A model generated the notes under the pieces. It did no database searches, was not told the origin of the DNA, and saw only the letters and a program-made list of their open reading frames with translations. Below, piece by piece: positions 24,611 to 33,018 of a stretch of DNA of 35,659 nt (position 1 is the first letter of the stretch; each line of letters begins with the position of its first letter). Made by a program: the position numbers and the translations under genes. Source of the DNA: Prevotella corporis DSM 18810 = JCM 8529 (GTDB lineage: Bacteria; Bacteroidota; Bacteroidia; Bacteroidales; Bacteroidaceae); the NCBI RefSeq assembly GCF_000430525.1, contig NZ_AUME01000033.1:1-35659 (forward strand), read 5' to 3'.

Positions 24611-24887
24611 GGTACAGACATTGACTGACGTACTCGGAAAGGCACTTCGGGATGGCGGACTGGAGTCTCCGCTGCTGCAGAAGCGCATCGTCGATGCGTG
24701 GGATGTCGTCGTAGGGCCTACCGTCTCGCGCTACACACAGCAGAAATACATCAGAAACCAGACCCTTTGCGTGAAAATCATCAACCCGGCGCTGCGCCAA
24801 GACCTTTCCATGATGCGCACACAGCTCGTCAAAAGGCTCAACGAACATGTCGGATCGTTCGTCATCGCCGAGGTGAGAATCTACTGA
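24597..24887 (+). CDS. DUF721 protein (DciA-like)
   Basis: 96 residues, a compact DUF721 domain without the extra C-terminal region of longer forms. Conserved features are the early LTDVLGKAL helix, the WDVVVGPTVSRYTQ segment and CVKIINPALRQDLSMMRTQL. DciA of other bacteria helps load the replicative helicase DnaB; whether Bacteroidetes proteins do the same is not certain. It overlaps recF by 14 bases, a neighbourhood that fits a DNA replication role. Confidence 0.85.
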   Translation: MFRRKVQTLTDVLGKALRDGGLESPLLQKRIVDAWDVVVGPTVSRYTQQKYIRNQTLCVKIINPALRQDLSMMRTQLVKRLNEHVGSFVIAEVRIY

Positions 24888-25017
24888 CCGTGGGGCGGTG
24901 GCTCGGCAAGCAAGCGTCCTTGTCTCCGAAAACCCAATGACGTCGGTCATGAGTCAGACTATAATGAGGGCGACATCATCCTCGATGTGAGGTTCGGCGA
25001 ATCGCCGAAAACAAAGA

Positions 25018-25061
25018 AAAGCCCATTTCAACACTCGTTTTTGAGTATTGAAATGGGCTTT
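25018..25061. terminator. Very strong bidirectional terminator
   Basis: AAAGCCCATTTCAA (25018-25031) and its partner TTGAAATGGGCTTT (25048-25061), extended by ACTC/GAGT, form a near-perfect stem of about 18 bp with A- and T-tracts. It separates recF-DUF721 from the convergent cyclo-ligase gene. Confidence 0.9.
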
Positions 25062-25137
25062 CCCTATTGGATTGTTTCCAACAGAAAGATGTTCAAAAAG
25101 TCATTCGTGTTTTGCTCCGTCCTCCTTCACCACGTCC

Positions 25138-25668
25138 TCAAAGCACCTCGTCCACCTTCTGATCATGCTCGTCGGTGGGTATTCTGTCGAGCTTTTGGAA
25201 GTCGAAACAAATGCCAACCTTGTAGGCTTTGGGCACTTGGCGTAGAAAACGGTCGTAGTAGCCTTTGCCACGGCCGAGGCGATTGCGGTCGTTGTCGAAG
25301 CTCATGCCAGGCACTGCGATAAAGTCGATGTCGTCGTAGTCGGTGAATAGCTCGCCGATGGGTTCGAGAATGTGGAACGAACTCTCCGCCATGTCGTCAG
25401 GTCCGGTGTAGCGTCGTATCTCCATTTCTGTGTCGCTGATGACCACGGGTAGCAGAACGTTCTTTCCTGCCTCGACCATCTCGTCGGCGAAGCTGTGCGT
25501 ATAAACCTCGTCGGGGAGCGAATGATAGAGGAGTAGTGTCTTTGCGGCCTTCAGTTTCGGATGGTTGCGAAGGCGGTCGATGACTTCAGCCGACCGTTCG
25601 CGCAGTTGTTCCTTGGTGAACTGTCGCTTTCGATTGCGGATTTCTTTTCGTAACTCTGATTTGTTCAT
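25138..25668 (-). CDS. 5-formyltetrahydrofolate cyclo-ligase
   Basis: 176 residues. It converts 5-formyl-THF to 5,10-methenyl-THF with ATP, salvaging folate in the cytoplasm. The signature GRGKGYYDRFL (residues 132-142) binds ATP and folate, and the C-terminal PTDEHDQKVDEV matches the conserved end. The N-terminal KSELRKEIRNRKRQ helix is also typical. It lies 75 bases after the S41 protease gene on the same strand with no promoter seen in the gap, so probably co-transcribed. Confidence 0.93.
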   Translation of the reverse strand: MNKSELRKEIRNRKRQFTKEQLRERSAEVIDRLRNHPKLKAAKTLLLYHSLPDEVYTHSFADEMVEAGKNVLLPVVISDTEMEIRRYTGPDDMAESSFHILEPIGELFTDYDDIDFIAVPGMSFDNDRNRLGRGKGYYDRFLRQVPKAYKVGICFDFQKLDRIPTDEHDQKVDEVL

Positions 25669-25743
25669 ATCAATACTAAATAGTGTGGCTTGCTTATTGC
25701 AGTGTTATAGCCGATTTGTTGTAGTCTGTTTCTTGGCCATCGG

Positions 25744-27396
25744 TCAACGACGGGGCAGTGTTCCTCGCTGAACGATGGGCCTTGATGGGAATGCGGCTCC
25801 CTTTTTGAACACCTCCCGTGCCTGTCTGATCATCTCGTCGTTGCGGTTCAGGTACTGGTTCCATGCCTGTTCGTCGAGCATATTGTAGATGATTCGGCTG
25901 TTGATGTAGTTCTCCAGCAGGCCGTGCGACTTGCGAATGAGATTGTTGCGTCGTCGAAGACCGTTCTTTTCGGCATAGTTGGCGAAGTCGTTCACGAGAT
26001 TCCGTCCCGTGAGATATTCCGAAAGGGGCTGCATTTCGGTGAATTTCTTCAGTGTTTGCCTGTTGTTGTCGGTGTATTGGAAGGCGTATTGCAGTATGAG
26101 ACCGCTGACTGCCGCCTCCTTATAATAGGAAGTAACCGCCGTTGTGTCTTCTGGCACGAATATGTCGGGAGTGATTCCACCGCCGCCATAGACAATCCGT
26201 CCGTTGTTGGTGTGGTATGCCGGTCCCGTGTGCTTGATACTGTCTTGCGAGAAGAACTCTCCGTGCTGATAGCGGCTGAGCAAGTCTTGCTCGTAGTCGG
26301 CATTGTCACCCGGCTTGAATGGCTTTTGTATGCATCTTCCCGAAGGGGTGTAGTAGCGTGCGATGGTGAGTCTGATCATGCTTCCGTCGGGGAATTGTAT
26401 CTGTTGTTGTACGAGTCCCTTGCCGAAGGAGCGCCTTCCGATGATGACACCTCTGTCGTTGTCTTGGATAGCTCCGGCAAAGATTTCGGATGCTGAGGCG
26501 GAGCCTTCGTTGATGAGGACTACGAGTGGTATTTGCTGATAGCTGCCCTTGCCTCTGCTGCGGTATTCCTTGCGTGGGCTCTTCCTTCCCTCGGTGTAAA
26601 CCACGAGTTGGTCTTTCTTGAGGAACTCTTCTGCCATCTGCACGGCACTTTCCAGGTAGCCGCCGGAGTTGTCTCGCAGGTCGATTACTAAGTGATCGGC
26701 GCCCTGCAAGTTGAGTTGCTGTAGCGATGCGAGCATTTCGGCGTAGGTTCGCTCACCGAAGTTCTTGATGCGCATGTATCCTGTTGAATCGTCGAGCATG
26801 TAAGTTGCGGTGATACTCTTCATGGTGATGTCGCCACGGGTGAGTATGAAGTACTTGGTTTCTTTCTCTCCGAAGCGCCGCACGCCTATTTTCACCTTTG
26901 ATCCTTTCTGTCCTTTCAGGCGGTGCATGGCTTCTTCGGTGGTGACGCTTTTGCCTACGAATGGTCGGTTGTCTATGCTGACAATCTTGTCGCCTGCGAG
27001 TATGCCGGCTTTGTCGGCCGGTCCGTTTTTGATGACGTTCTGAATGTGGATGGTGTCTTCGCGGATGGTGAACTCGATGCCTACTCCTGAGAAGGAGCCT
27101 TTTAAGTCATCGGTGGCCATCTGCACGTCTTTGGCGCTGATATAGACGGAGTGTGGGTCGAGCTCTGCCAGTATTTCGGGCATTGCTTTCTCAACGAGTT
27201 CATCGATATTGACCGAGTCAACGTATTGGTCGTCTATGATATGGAGCAGGTTACTCAGTCTGCTGCTTCCGCTGTTGATGATGTTCAGGCGGTTGCCTGA
27301 GAAGTGACTGGTGTAGAAAGTTCCGATGAGCACGCCTATGACGACGCAGAGTGACAGCCACAGTGGCATGAATCGGTTATTCTTGTTCTGACTCAT
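25744..27396 (-). CDS. S41-family C-terminal processing peptidase
   Basis: 550 residues. One N-terminal membrane segment (about 11-30, PLWLSLCVVIGVLIGTFYTS) anchors it to face the periplasm. A PDZ domain covers about 95-180 (SGVGIEFTIREDTIHIQNVI). The S41 core carries the Ser-Lys dyad S301 (in NEGSASASEIF) and K326 (in SFGKGLVQQ), 25 residues apart as in Prc. A C-terminal extension of about 120 residues past the core is common in Bacteroidetes members. It trims or degrades envelope proteins at their C-termini. Its start overlaps the dCMP deaminase stop by 20 bases, so the two genes form one operon. Confidence 0.93.
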   Translation of the reverse strand: MSQNKNNRFMPLWLSLCVVIGVLIGTFYTSHFSGNRLNIINSGSSRLSNLLHIIDDQYVDSVNIDELVEKAMPEILAELDPHSVYISAKDVQMATDDLKGSFSGVGIEFTIREDTIHIQNVIKNGPADKAGILAGDKIVSIDNRPFVGKSVTTEEAMHRLKGQKGSKVKIGVRRFGEKETKYFILTRGDITMKSITATYMLDDSTGYMRIKNFGERTYAEMLASLQQLNLQGADHLVIDLRDNSGGYLESAVQMAEEFLKKDQLVVYTEGRKSPRKEYRSRGKGSYQQIPLVVLINEGSASASEIFAGAIQDNDRGVIIGRRSFGKGLVQQQIQFPDGSMIRLTIARYYTPSGRCIQKPFKPGDNADYEQDLLSRYQHGEFFSQDSIKHTGPAYHTNNGRIVYGGGGITPDIFVPEDTTAVTSYYKEAAVSGLILQYAFQYTDNNRQTLKKFTEMQPLSEYLTGRNLVNDFANYAEKNGLRRRNNLIRKSHGLLENYINSRIIYNMLDEQAWNQYLNRNDEMIRQAREVFKKGAAFPSRPIVQRGTLPRR

Positions 27397-27820
27397 GGTC
27401 TTCTGGATTTAAATATTTTACCTCGATATTGGCACGTTTGAGTAGGTCGATACCTTCGGTGAGGCGGTATTTTTCGGCATATACTACTCTCTTGATGCCT
27501 GCTTGTATGATAAGTTTTGCGCATTCTATGCAGGGCGATGCTGTGACGTAGAGTGTCGATCCGTCACTGTTGTTGCCGCTGCGGGCAAGTTTGGTGATGG
27601 CGTTGGCCTCGGCATGCAGTACGTAGGGTTTGGTTTGGCCGCCCTCGTCTTCGCAGATGTTTTCAAAACCGCTGGGTGTGCCGTTGTAGCCGTCGCTGAT
27701 GATCATCTTGTTCTTGACTACGAGTGCGCCTACTTGTCGGCGCTTGCAGTAGGAGTTCTCTGCCCAGACGCGGGCCATGCGCAGGTAACGGTAGTCGAGA
27801 AGGGTTTGTTTGTCTGTCAT
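27377..27820 (-). CDS. dCMP deaminase (ComEB-like)
   Basis: 147 residues from the ATG at 27820. It deaminates dCMP to dUMP, supplying thymidylate synthesis. The zinc site is H69, C97 and C100 (HAEAN and PCIEC), with E71 as the proton shuttle. The open frame runs 42 codons further upstream, but that part translates a dispersed hairpin element (PPFGGVGGGF) and is not protein-like, so it was excluded. It leads the operon with the S41 protease and cyclo-ligase. No TAnnTTTG box was found just upstream. Confidence 0.93.
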   Translation of the reverse strand: MTDKQTLLDYRYLRMARVWAENSYCKRRQVGALVVKNKMIISDGYNGTPSGFENICEDEGGQTKPYVLHAEANAITKLARSGNNSDGSTLYVTASPCIECAKLIIQAGIKRVVYAEKYRLTEGIDLLKRANIEVKYLNPEDHESEQE

Positions 27821-27825
27821 TTTGA

Positions 27826-27875
27826 AGCCTCCCCCAACCCCTCCGAAAGGAGGGGAGCCCAAATTGGCGGGGGTT
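27826..27875. repeat. GC-rich palindromic element in the dCMP deaminase leader
   Basis: A perfect hairpin, CCCCTCC (27838-27844), GAAA loop, GGAGGGG (27849-27855), is nested within outer C5/G5 arms (27831-27835 and about 27869-27873). Elements of this look recur in Bacteroidetes genomes and often give false N-terminal extensions. It ends a few bases before the ATG at 27820, so as RNA it could hinder translation. Confidence 0.65.
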
Positions 27876-28145
27876 GATGGGCTGATGGATGGTTTGTGGG
27901 CGATGATGGGGGCTCCAATGGACACTGGCTGCTCTGCCTGTGACACAGGGGAGGTTGCCCTGATTTCGCTTTCTTGATTTGTTCTATGTTCTGCTGTCAG
28001 CTGGTTGCGGACTGGGGGCGATGCTTGCGTGGACTCGGCATTGTGCCGCCACTTTGCACGTATTGAGTTACGCCATTCCTTGCAATGAGCTGTCGCTTTG
28101 CCACGTTGAGGGATGATATTTCCTTCTGTGGGTGGCTATTTTTTG

Positions 28146-28233
28146 GGCAATGAGCTTTCACACTGCGATAGCTTAGCTTTTGCGTGGTGATAGCTTAGCT
28201 TTTACCTTGCGATTGGTGAGCTTTCGTTTTGCG
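28146..28233. repeat. 22-bp intergenic repeat array F (four units)
   Basis: Units start at 28146, 28168, 28190 and 28212. The cores ATAGCTTAGCTTT occur twice, with GGCAATGAGCTTT before and ATTGGTGAGCTTT after. The centre base of the core is T in two units (AGCTTAGCT), making it a near-perfect palindrome. It lies after the M3 peptidase gene. The 270 bases from 27876 to 28145 show nothing else. Confidence 0.85.
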
Positions 28234-28315
28234 GTGCTTTCGGGCTTGTTTTGTGGTGCCTTTTGGTTGGCTGTTTGTTGTGCCTTGAGCGGTTGTTTCG
28301 TTGCTCTTTTCTCGC

Positions 28316-30403
28316 TTATTGCTTTTTCTTGATTCCGTTGCGTTCCAGCAGTGCGTCGATGGTGGGTTCTTGTCCACGGAAGCGCTTGTAGAGGGTCATC
28401 GGGTGCTCGGTGCCGCCTTTTGAGAGGATGCTGTCGCGGAAGCTCTGGGCCGTCTTCTGGTCGAATATGCCGTTTTTCTTGAACAGGCTGAAGGCGTCGG
28501 CGTCGAGTACTTCGGCCCATTTGTAGCTGTAGTAGCCTGCTGCGTAGCCTCCTGCCATGATGTGCGAGAACTGTGTTGTCATGCATGTTCCGTCTATCTG
28601 TTCGCCTATGATGGCTTTCTCCCATGCTTTCTTCTCGAATGGGATGATGTCGCTTGTGAACGGTTCCTTTTGGGTGTAGTATGCCATGTCGAGCAGTCCG
28701 AAGCTGACTTGCCTCAGGCATGCGGTGGCAGCCTGGAAGTTCTGGCTGGCTATGATTTTGTCGATGAGTTCGTCGGGCATCGGCTCTCCTGTCTGGTAGT
28801 GGAAGGCGAATGTGCGCAGGAAATCCTTCTCCACTGCGAAGTTTTCCATGAACTGTGAGGGGAGTTCCACGAAGTCCCACCAGACGTTTGTTCCCGACTG
28901 GCTCTCGAAACGGGTGTTGGCGAACATGCCGTGGAGCGAGTGTCCGAACTCGTGGAGGAAGGTTTCTACTTCTCCGAGCCTAAGCAGTGCGGGCTTGTCG
29001 TCGGTGGGTTTTGAGAAGTTCATCACCAGTGATGCGTGTGGTCGTATGTTCTCGCCCTCGCGTGTGATGCGCTGTCCTTGGTATTCGGTCATCCATGCGC
29101 CGTCGCGCTTTCCTTTTCGGGGGAAGAAATCGACGTAGAGCACGGCGAGATAGGAGCCGTCCTTGTCGAAGACCTCGTAGGCTTTCACGTCGGAATGATA
29201 GACGGGTATGTCGCCGTTTTCCTTGAATGTGATGCCGTAGAGTCGTGTGGCGAGTCCGAACACGCCTTTGATGACGTTGTTGACTTCGAAGTATGGGCGC
29301 AGCATTTCGGGGTCGAGGTCGTACTTTTCGAGTTTCAACTGGTGGGCATAGTAGGCTGTGTCCCATGGCATCAGTTTGAAGTCGCTTCCCTCTCGCTTCT
29401 GTGCCAGTGCCTTAATCTCGCCCAGTTCTTCGATGGCCGTTGGTTTGTAGGCTTCGATGAGGTCGTCGAGCAGGCGATAGACGTTCTTCACGTTGGAGGC
29501 CATCCTGTATTTCATGACGAAGTCGGCATAGGTTTCGTAGCCCAGCAGCTGCGCCATCTCTCTTCTGAGGTTCACGAGTCGCCTGCAGATGTCGAGGTTG
29601 TTCTCTTCGTTGTCCTTGATACACATGGTGTTGCGTGCCATGTAGAGTTGCTTTCGAAGGTCTCTCTGCGTGCTGTACATCATGAACGGCCCGTAGCTTG
29701 GTGCGTCGAGGGTGAACGTCCATCCATCGAGTCCTTGCTCCTTGGCCGTTGTTGCGGCAGCCTCGCGTACGGTTTCGGGCAGTCCTTCGAGCTGTTTGGG
29801 GTCGTCGATGTGGAGCGTGTAGGCCTTGTTTTCCTTCAACAGGTTCTGTGAGAACTGCAGTGCGAGCATGCTTGCCTCCTCTGTGAGCTGTCGTAGCTTT
29901 TCTTTCCCTTTCTCGTCGAGGAGCGCACCGCTTCTCACGAATCCGTCGTAGCTTTCTTCCAGTAGCTTGTTCTCTTCCGGAGTCAGTTCTCTGTGGTGGT
30001 CGTGTACGGCCTTGATGCGTGCGAAGAGCCGTGGGTTGAGGCTCACATCGTTGGCGTGCTTGGTCAGTATGGGGCTCATTTTCTGCGCCAGTGCGTCCAT
30101 CTCGTCGCTGGTGTCTGCGCTGAGCATGTTGAAGAACACGCTTTCGACGCGTGAGAGCAGGTCGTAGTAGTGCTTTCGGCCCTCTACCTCGTCTTCTCTG
30201 ATGAGGGTATTGTCGAAGGTTGGTTCTTCGGGGTCGTTGATTGTCTTGTCGATCTGCTCATTCTCTCGGCGTATTCCCTCAAGCATGGCTTCCTCATAGT
30301 CGGCGAGTGTGATATCGCCGAACGGAACAGTGTTGTGTGGAGTGTTGTAGGGCAGTAGGAAGGGATTGGTTCTTTGTCCTTCCTTCGTTGTATTTTCTGT
30401 CAT
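28316..30403 (-). CDS. M3-family zinc metallopeptidase (peptidyl-dipeptidase Dcp / oligopeptidase A type)
   Basis: 695 residues, matching the 680-710 of Dcp and PrlC. The zinc motif HEFGH is at 484-488 (FLHEFGHSLHGMF), with the third ligand Glu downstream. The N-terminal TNPFLLPYNTPHNTVPFGDI and C-terminal PTIDALLERNGIKKKQ are typical of Dcp. No signal peptide is present, so it degrades oligopeptides in the cytoplasm. The start at 30403 (MTENTTKEG) is preferred over a TTG five codons upstream. It has its own promoter at 30429-30436. Confidence 0.92.
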   Translation of the reverse strand: MTENTTKEGQRTNPFLLPYNTPHNTVPFGDITLADYEEAMLEGIRRENEQIDKTINDPEEPTFDNTLIREDEVEGRKHYYDLLSRVESVFFNMLSADTSDEMDALAQKMSPILTKHANDVSLNPRLFARIKAVHDHHRELTPEENKLLEESYDGFVRSGALLDEKGKEKLRQLTEEASMLALQFSQNLLKENKAYTLHIDDPKQLEGLPETVREAAATTAKEQGLDGWTFTLDAPSYGPFMMYSTQRDLRKQLYMARNTMCIKDNEENNLDICRRLVNLRREMAQLLGYETYADFVMKYRMASNVKNVYRLLDDLIEAYKPTAIEELGEIKALAQKREGSDFKLMPWDTAYYAHQLKLEKYDLDPEMLRPYFEVNNVIKGVFGLATRLYGITFKENGDIPVYHSDVKAYEVFDKDGSYLAVLYVDFFPRKGKRDGAWMTEYQGQRITREGENIRPHASLVMNFSKPTDDKPALLRLGEVETFLHEFGHSLHGMFANTRFESQSGTNVWWDFVELPSQFMENFAVEKDFLRTFAFHYQTGEPMPDELIDKIIASQNFQAATACLRQVSFGLLDMAYYTQKEPFTSDIIPFEKKAWEKAIIGEQIDGTCMTTQFSHIMAGGYAAGYYSYKWAEVLDADAFSLFKKNGIFDQKTAQSFRDSILSKGGTEHPMTLYKRFRGQEPTIDALLERNGIKKKQ

Positions 30404-30428
30404 TTCTTTCTTTCTCAAATTATTCGTA

Positions 30429-30436
30429 CAAAGTTA
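30429..30436 (-). promoter_or_regulatory. Promoter of the M3 peptidase gene
   Basis: The minus-strand reading is TAACTTTG, leaving a leader of about 21 nt before 30403. Confidence 0.75.
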
Positions 30437-30473
30437 CTTAAAATATGTGTAATCGCAAGAAATAACGTGAGTT

Positions 30474-31136
30474 TTAACGCAATTTTTCTAATTGTGGGAT
30501 GATTATTTGCCCTCTTGTAAGGATAATAAGTTTATCGTCGTTGAGTCGGTTGAGCATCACCGACACGTTGAGTCTGCTCTCGTGGATTTCATCTGCGAGC
30601 TTCTGCATCTTGATTTCGATTTTCTTGGTGCCTCCTTGGTGGCTGCAGTGCGTGCGAACGAAGTGGATGAACTTGTCGCGGATGTGCCTTGGCTGTTGCT
30701 GCCATGGCAGTCGGCCGTGGCGTTGGGCCTGTGTGGAGAGCATGTTGAAGAAGTTGAGCCTGAAGATGAGGTAGTTTTCCGATAGTCTTAGTATTTCGTT
30801 CTTGTCGATAGACAATAGGTTGCAGTCGGTCGCTGCTGTGTAGGTCTTGGAGTGATGCTGCATGAGGCCGAACATGTGCTCAGGTTGTATGACCGCCGGC
30901 GCATCTATCTCCTCTTCAATGCTGTAGCTGTGGTCGTCGGCTTGACTTCTTACGCTCAGTTTTCCGTCCATGAGGAAGTAGAGTTGCGTGCATTTGTCGT
31001 TCTCTTTGAGCAGCACTGCGTTGGGCTTGAGTTTGAGAAAACTGAACTTTGTTGAGCCTACGATCTGCGACAGGTCCTCAGCGCCGATGCCGAGGAACAG
31101 CGGTAGTTCGAGAAGCTTGTCGTAGATTTGCAGCAT
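30474..31136 (-). CDS. Crp/Fnr-family transcriptional regulator
   Basis: 220 residues. A cyclic-nucleotide-binding-like beta-roll (about 15-125) opens LPLFLGIGAEDLSQIVG and includes YFLMDGKLSVRSQ; the phosphate-binding Arg/Ser motif of true cAMP binders is not evident. A C-terminal winged helix (about 165-215) has the recognition region LADEIHESRLNVSVMLNRL. There is no N-terminal cysteine cluster as in Fnr. It starts 20 bases after the ApbE gene and is probably co-transcribed with it. The start at 31136 (MLQIYDKLL) was chosen because the longer form would overlap apbE. Confidence 0.85.
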   Translation of the reverse strand: MLQIYDKLLELPLFLGIGAEDLSQIVGSTKFSFLKLKPNAVLLKENDKCTQLYFLMDGKLSVRSQADDHSYSIEEEIDAPAVIQPEHMFGLMQHHSKTYTAATDCNLLSIDKNEILRLSENYLIFRLNFFNMLSTQAQRHGRLPWQQQPRHIRDKFIHFVRTHCSHQGGTKKIEIKMQKLADEIHESRLNVSVMLNRLNDDKLIILTRGQIIIPQLEKLR

Positions 31137-31156
31137 GGGTGAGTGGTGGCGTGCCC

Positions 31157-32176
31157 TTAGTTGATGATTTTCTTTTCCAACTCTGGGCTGTACCACACTT
31201 TCAGTGCGCCTTTTCCGTCGCTGTAGATAAAGTAGGCCATGAGTTCCTTGTGCTTTTCGAGCACCTTACGGGCCTTTTCGATGCCCATTACCATGAAAGC
31301 GGTGGCATAGGCGTCGGCCGTTGCGCAGTCGTTGGTCAGCACAGTGGCCGAGAGCAGTGAGTGTTGAACTGGGAAACCCGTCTTGGGGTCGATGGTGTGG
31401 GCGTACTTTTTGCCACCCTTGTAATAGAAGTTGCGGTAGTTTCCGCTTGTGGCCATCGCCTTGTCGGTGACGTTGAGCACGGTCTGTATTTCGGTATTCA
31501 CATCCGTGCTGTCCTCTATGGGTTTGTTGATGCCTATCTTCCACGGCACCCTTTTTTCGCTATTGCCGCTTGTTACAATCTCTCCGCCTATCTCAATCAT
31601 GAAATTGGTGATGTCGTTCTTGCGCAGAAAGCGTGCCACAACGTCTGCTCCGTAGCCTTTGGCGATGGCAGAACAGTCGAGCATCACTTGCGGATGGCTC
31701 TTCCGAATACTTTTTCCGACGAGCGAAACCTTGTCGTAGCCAATGAATTGCATCAGGCTGTCAATCTTCTGCCTTGATGGATTTGAGCCTTGTTTGAAAC
31801 CGAATCCCCACAGGTTGACCAGTGGCGCCACGGTGATGTCGAACGCTCCGTCGGTCTCTCTTGAGACTTGCTTGGCATGATCGAACACTTCGACGAACAT
31901 TTCATTAAGTTTCGTCGGGCGGTTGGAGTTGATTTTCGATATGATGGATTCCTTGTTGAAGGTTGAAAGCGAATTGTCAACCTTTCGCAGCTCAGCCTCG
32001 ATTTCCGGTTGCAGGTCCTTGTCGCTCTGGTAGGTGATGTTGTAAACCGTGCCAAATACGAAACCTTGGTTGTGTTGGTAAGGCATCGATTGCTGGTGGC
32101 TCACGATGTAAACCGTTCCGATAATCAGAAATGCGAGGAACGGTAATTGCCAGAGGAGTTTCTTGTTGTGTTTCAT
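31157..32176 (-). CDS. FAD:protein FMN transferase (ApbE family)
   Basis: 339 residues with an N-terminal membrane or signal segment (about 9-27, LWQLPFLAFLIIGTVYIVSH), so it works outside the cytoplasm. ApbE attaches FMN to a Ser/Thr of target flavoproteins such as the NqrB, NqrC and RnfG subunits. Family landmarks include GTVYNITYQ, the STFN motif, GAFDITVAPLVNLWGFG, DCSAIAKGYGAD, EIGGEIVTSG and HTIDPKTGFPV. No flavoprotein target lies in the window. The gap before it (32177-32325) has no recognisable promoter or repeat, so it may depend on readthrough from DUF6048. Confidence 0.92.
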   Translation of the reverse strand: MKHNKKLLWQLPFLAFLIIGTVYIVSHQQSMPYQHNQGFVFGTVYNITYQSDKDLQPEIEAELRKVDNSLSTFNKESIISKINSNRPTKLNEMFVEVFDHAKQVSRETDGAFDITVAPLVNLWGFGFKQGSNPSRQKIDSLMQFIGYDKVSLVGKSIRKSHPQVMLDCSAIAKGYGADVVARFLRKNDITNFMIEIGGEIVTSGNSEKRVPWKIGINKPIEDSTDVNTEIQTVLNVTDKAMATSGNYRNFYYKGGKKYAHTIDPKTGFPVQHSLLSATVLTNDCATADAYATAFMVMGIEKARKVLEKHKELMAYFIYSDGKGALKVWYSPELEKKIIN

Positions 32177-32325
32177 TGTTCGTTATTCACTGTTCGATGT
32201 TCGATTATTCTTGTTTTGTGTCGTGATTTCTGTCTCATTTTCAGGTGGTTGCCTTGCCACGGCTGGCCGGTCTTCGCACTTGAGCAGTCCGCCGGTCGTT
32301 GTTTGGTGGTTGGTTTGCGAACGAA

Positions 32326-33018
32326 TCAGAATTCAAGCATGACGTTGAACGTTGCGTCGAGTCTTGAGCTGCCGCTCCGTCCGTAGCCTGGGATGTACCA
32401 TGGCTCACCTATCTCGCCGTGTTTCTTGTGGATGTTCGCCTTGTAGCGGACCGTCCACCCCAAATGTAGTGGCCCCCAGATCTTCGCATTCACACCTCCC
32501 ACGATTTCTCCCCACAGGTAAGTGGCGCTGACACCAGTCGCTCCGAACTCCACTTTGCCACCCCAGACAGGGTCGGTGGTGTCTTTGCTGCTGATATCGT
32601 ACTTGAATGACGAGAAGCCCAGTCTGCCACCGATCAGCAACCGGTAAACATCGTGCTTGTCTTTGAGGATGTTGAAGTCGCAGCCGATGCGCCCAAAGGG
32701 TGCGTTGGTTTTGAAGCGGATGCCCGTTGTCTCATCGGTCTTGTCGGCTTGTCCAACTCCCGCTTCGACAACGGGGAAGTACCGGTCCTTGAGGTTCACC
32801 TGTGCCATCGCCTCATATTGTCCGTAGTCGCCCAAAAGCCTACGGGCTGGGCCCACAAGGTCAGCTCCCACGGTGACTCCGCGGAAGAACGGGATGGTGT
32901 CGGCTTTCACTTTCTCCACCGTCTTTCGTCGCTGGGCACTGGCTTGCTGTGGAATGGCTATCAGAAGGCTAAAGGCCAGAATTGAAATATATGTACAGAT
33001 GTTGTTTCGTTTCATCAT
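32326..33018 (-). CDS. DUF6048 family outer-membrane-like protein
   Basis: 230 residues. A signal peptide ends near QQASAQ, and the mature part has amphipathic strands ending in an aromatic residue (FNVMLEF), consistent with a small outer-membrane barrel. The start at 33018 (MMKRNN) overlaps the DUF6452 gene by about 50 bases. In this phylum DUF6452 and DUF6048 usually occur as neighbours, and they do here. Function unknown. The family name is from motif memory. Confidence 0.75.
   Translation of the reverse strand: MMKRNNICTYISILAFSLLIAIPQQASAQRRKTVEKVKADTIPFFRGVTVGADLVGPARRLLGDYGQYEAMAQVNLKDRYFPVVEAGVGQADKTDETTGIRFKTNAPFGRIGCDFNILKDKHDVYRLLIGGRLGFSSFKYDISSKDTTDPVWGGKVEFGATGVSATYLWGEIVGGVNAKIWGPLHLGWTVRYKANIHKKHGEIGEPWYIPGYGRSGSSRLDATFNVMLEF

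Noticed and set aside
25924..26496. A 190-codon ORF antisense to the S41 protease gene
   Set aside because: It is a shadow of the protease reading frame, with no start context or recognisable domain.
27821..27946. 42-residue N-terminal extension of dCMP deaminase
   Set aside because: It translates a dispersed GC-rich hairpin element, and the family begins at the ATG at 27820.
398..28233. The 22-bp arrays as CRISPR arrays
   Set aside because: The conserved part is only about 13 bases, the spacers 9 bases, arrays are scattered, and no cas gene is present.
29036..29851. A 271-codon ORF antisense to the M3 peptidase gene
   Set aside because: It lies wholly opposite a gene with clear family motifs, has no protein-family features and no promoter.
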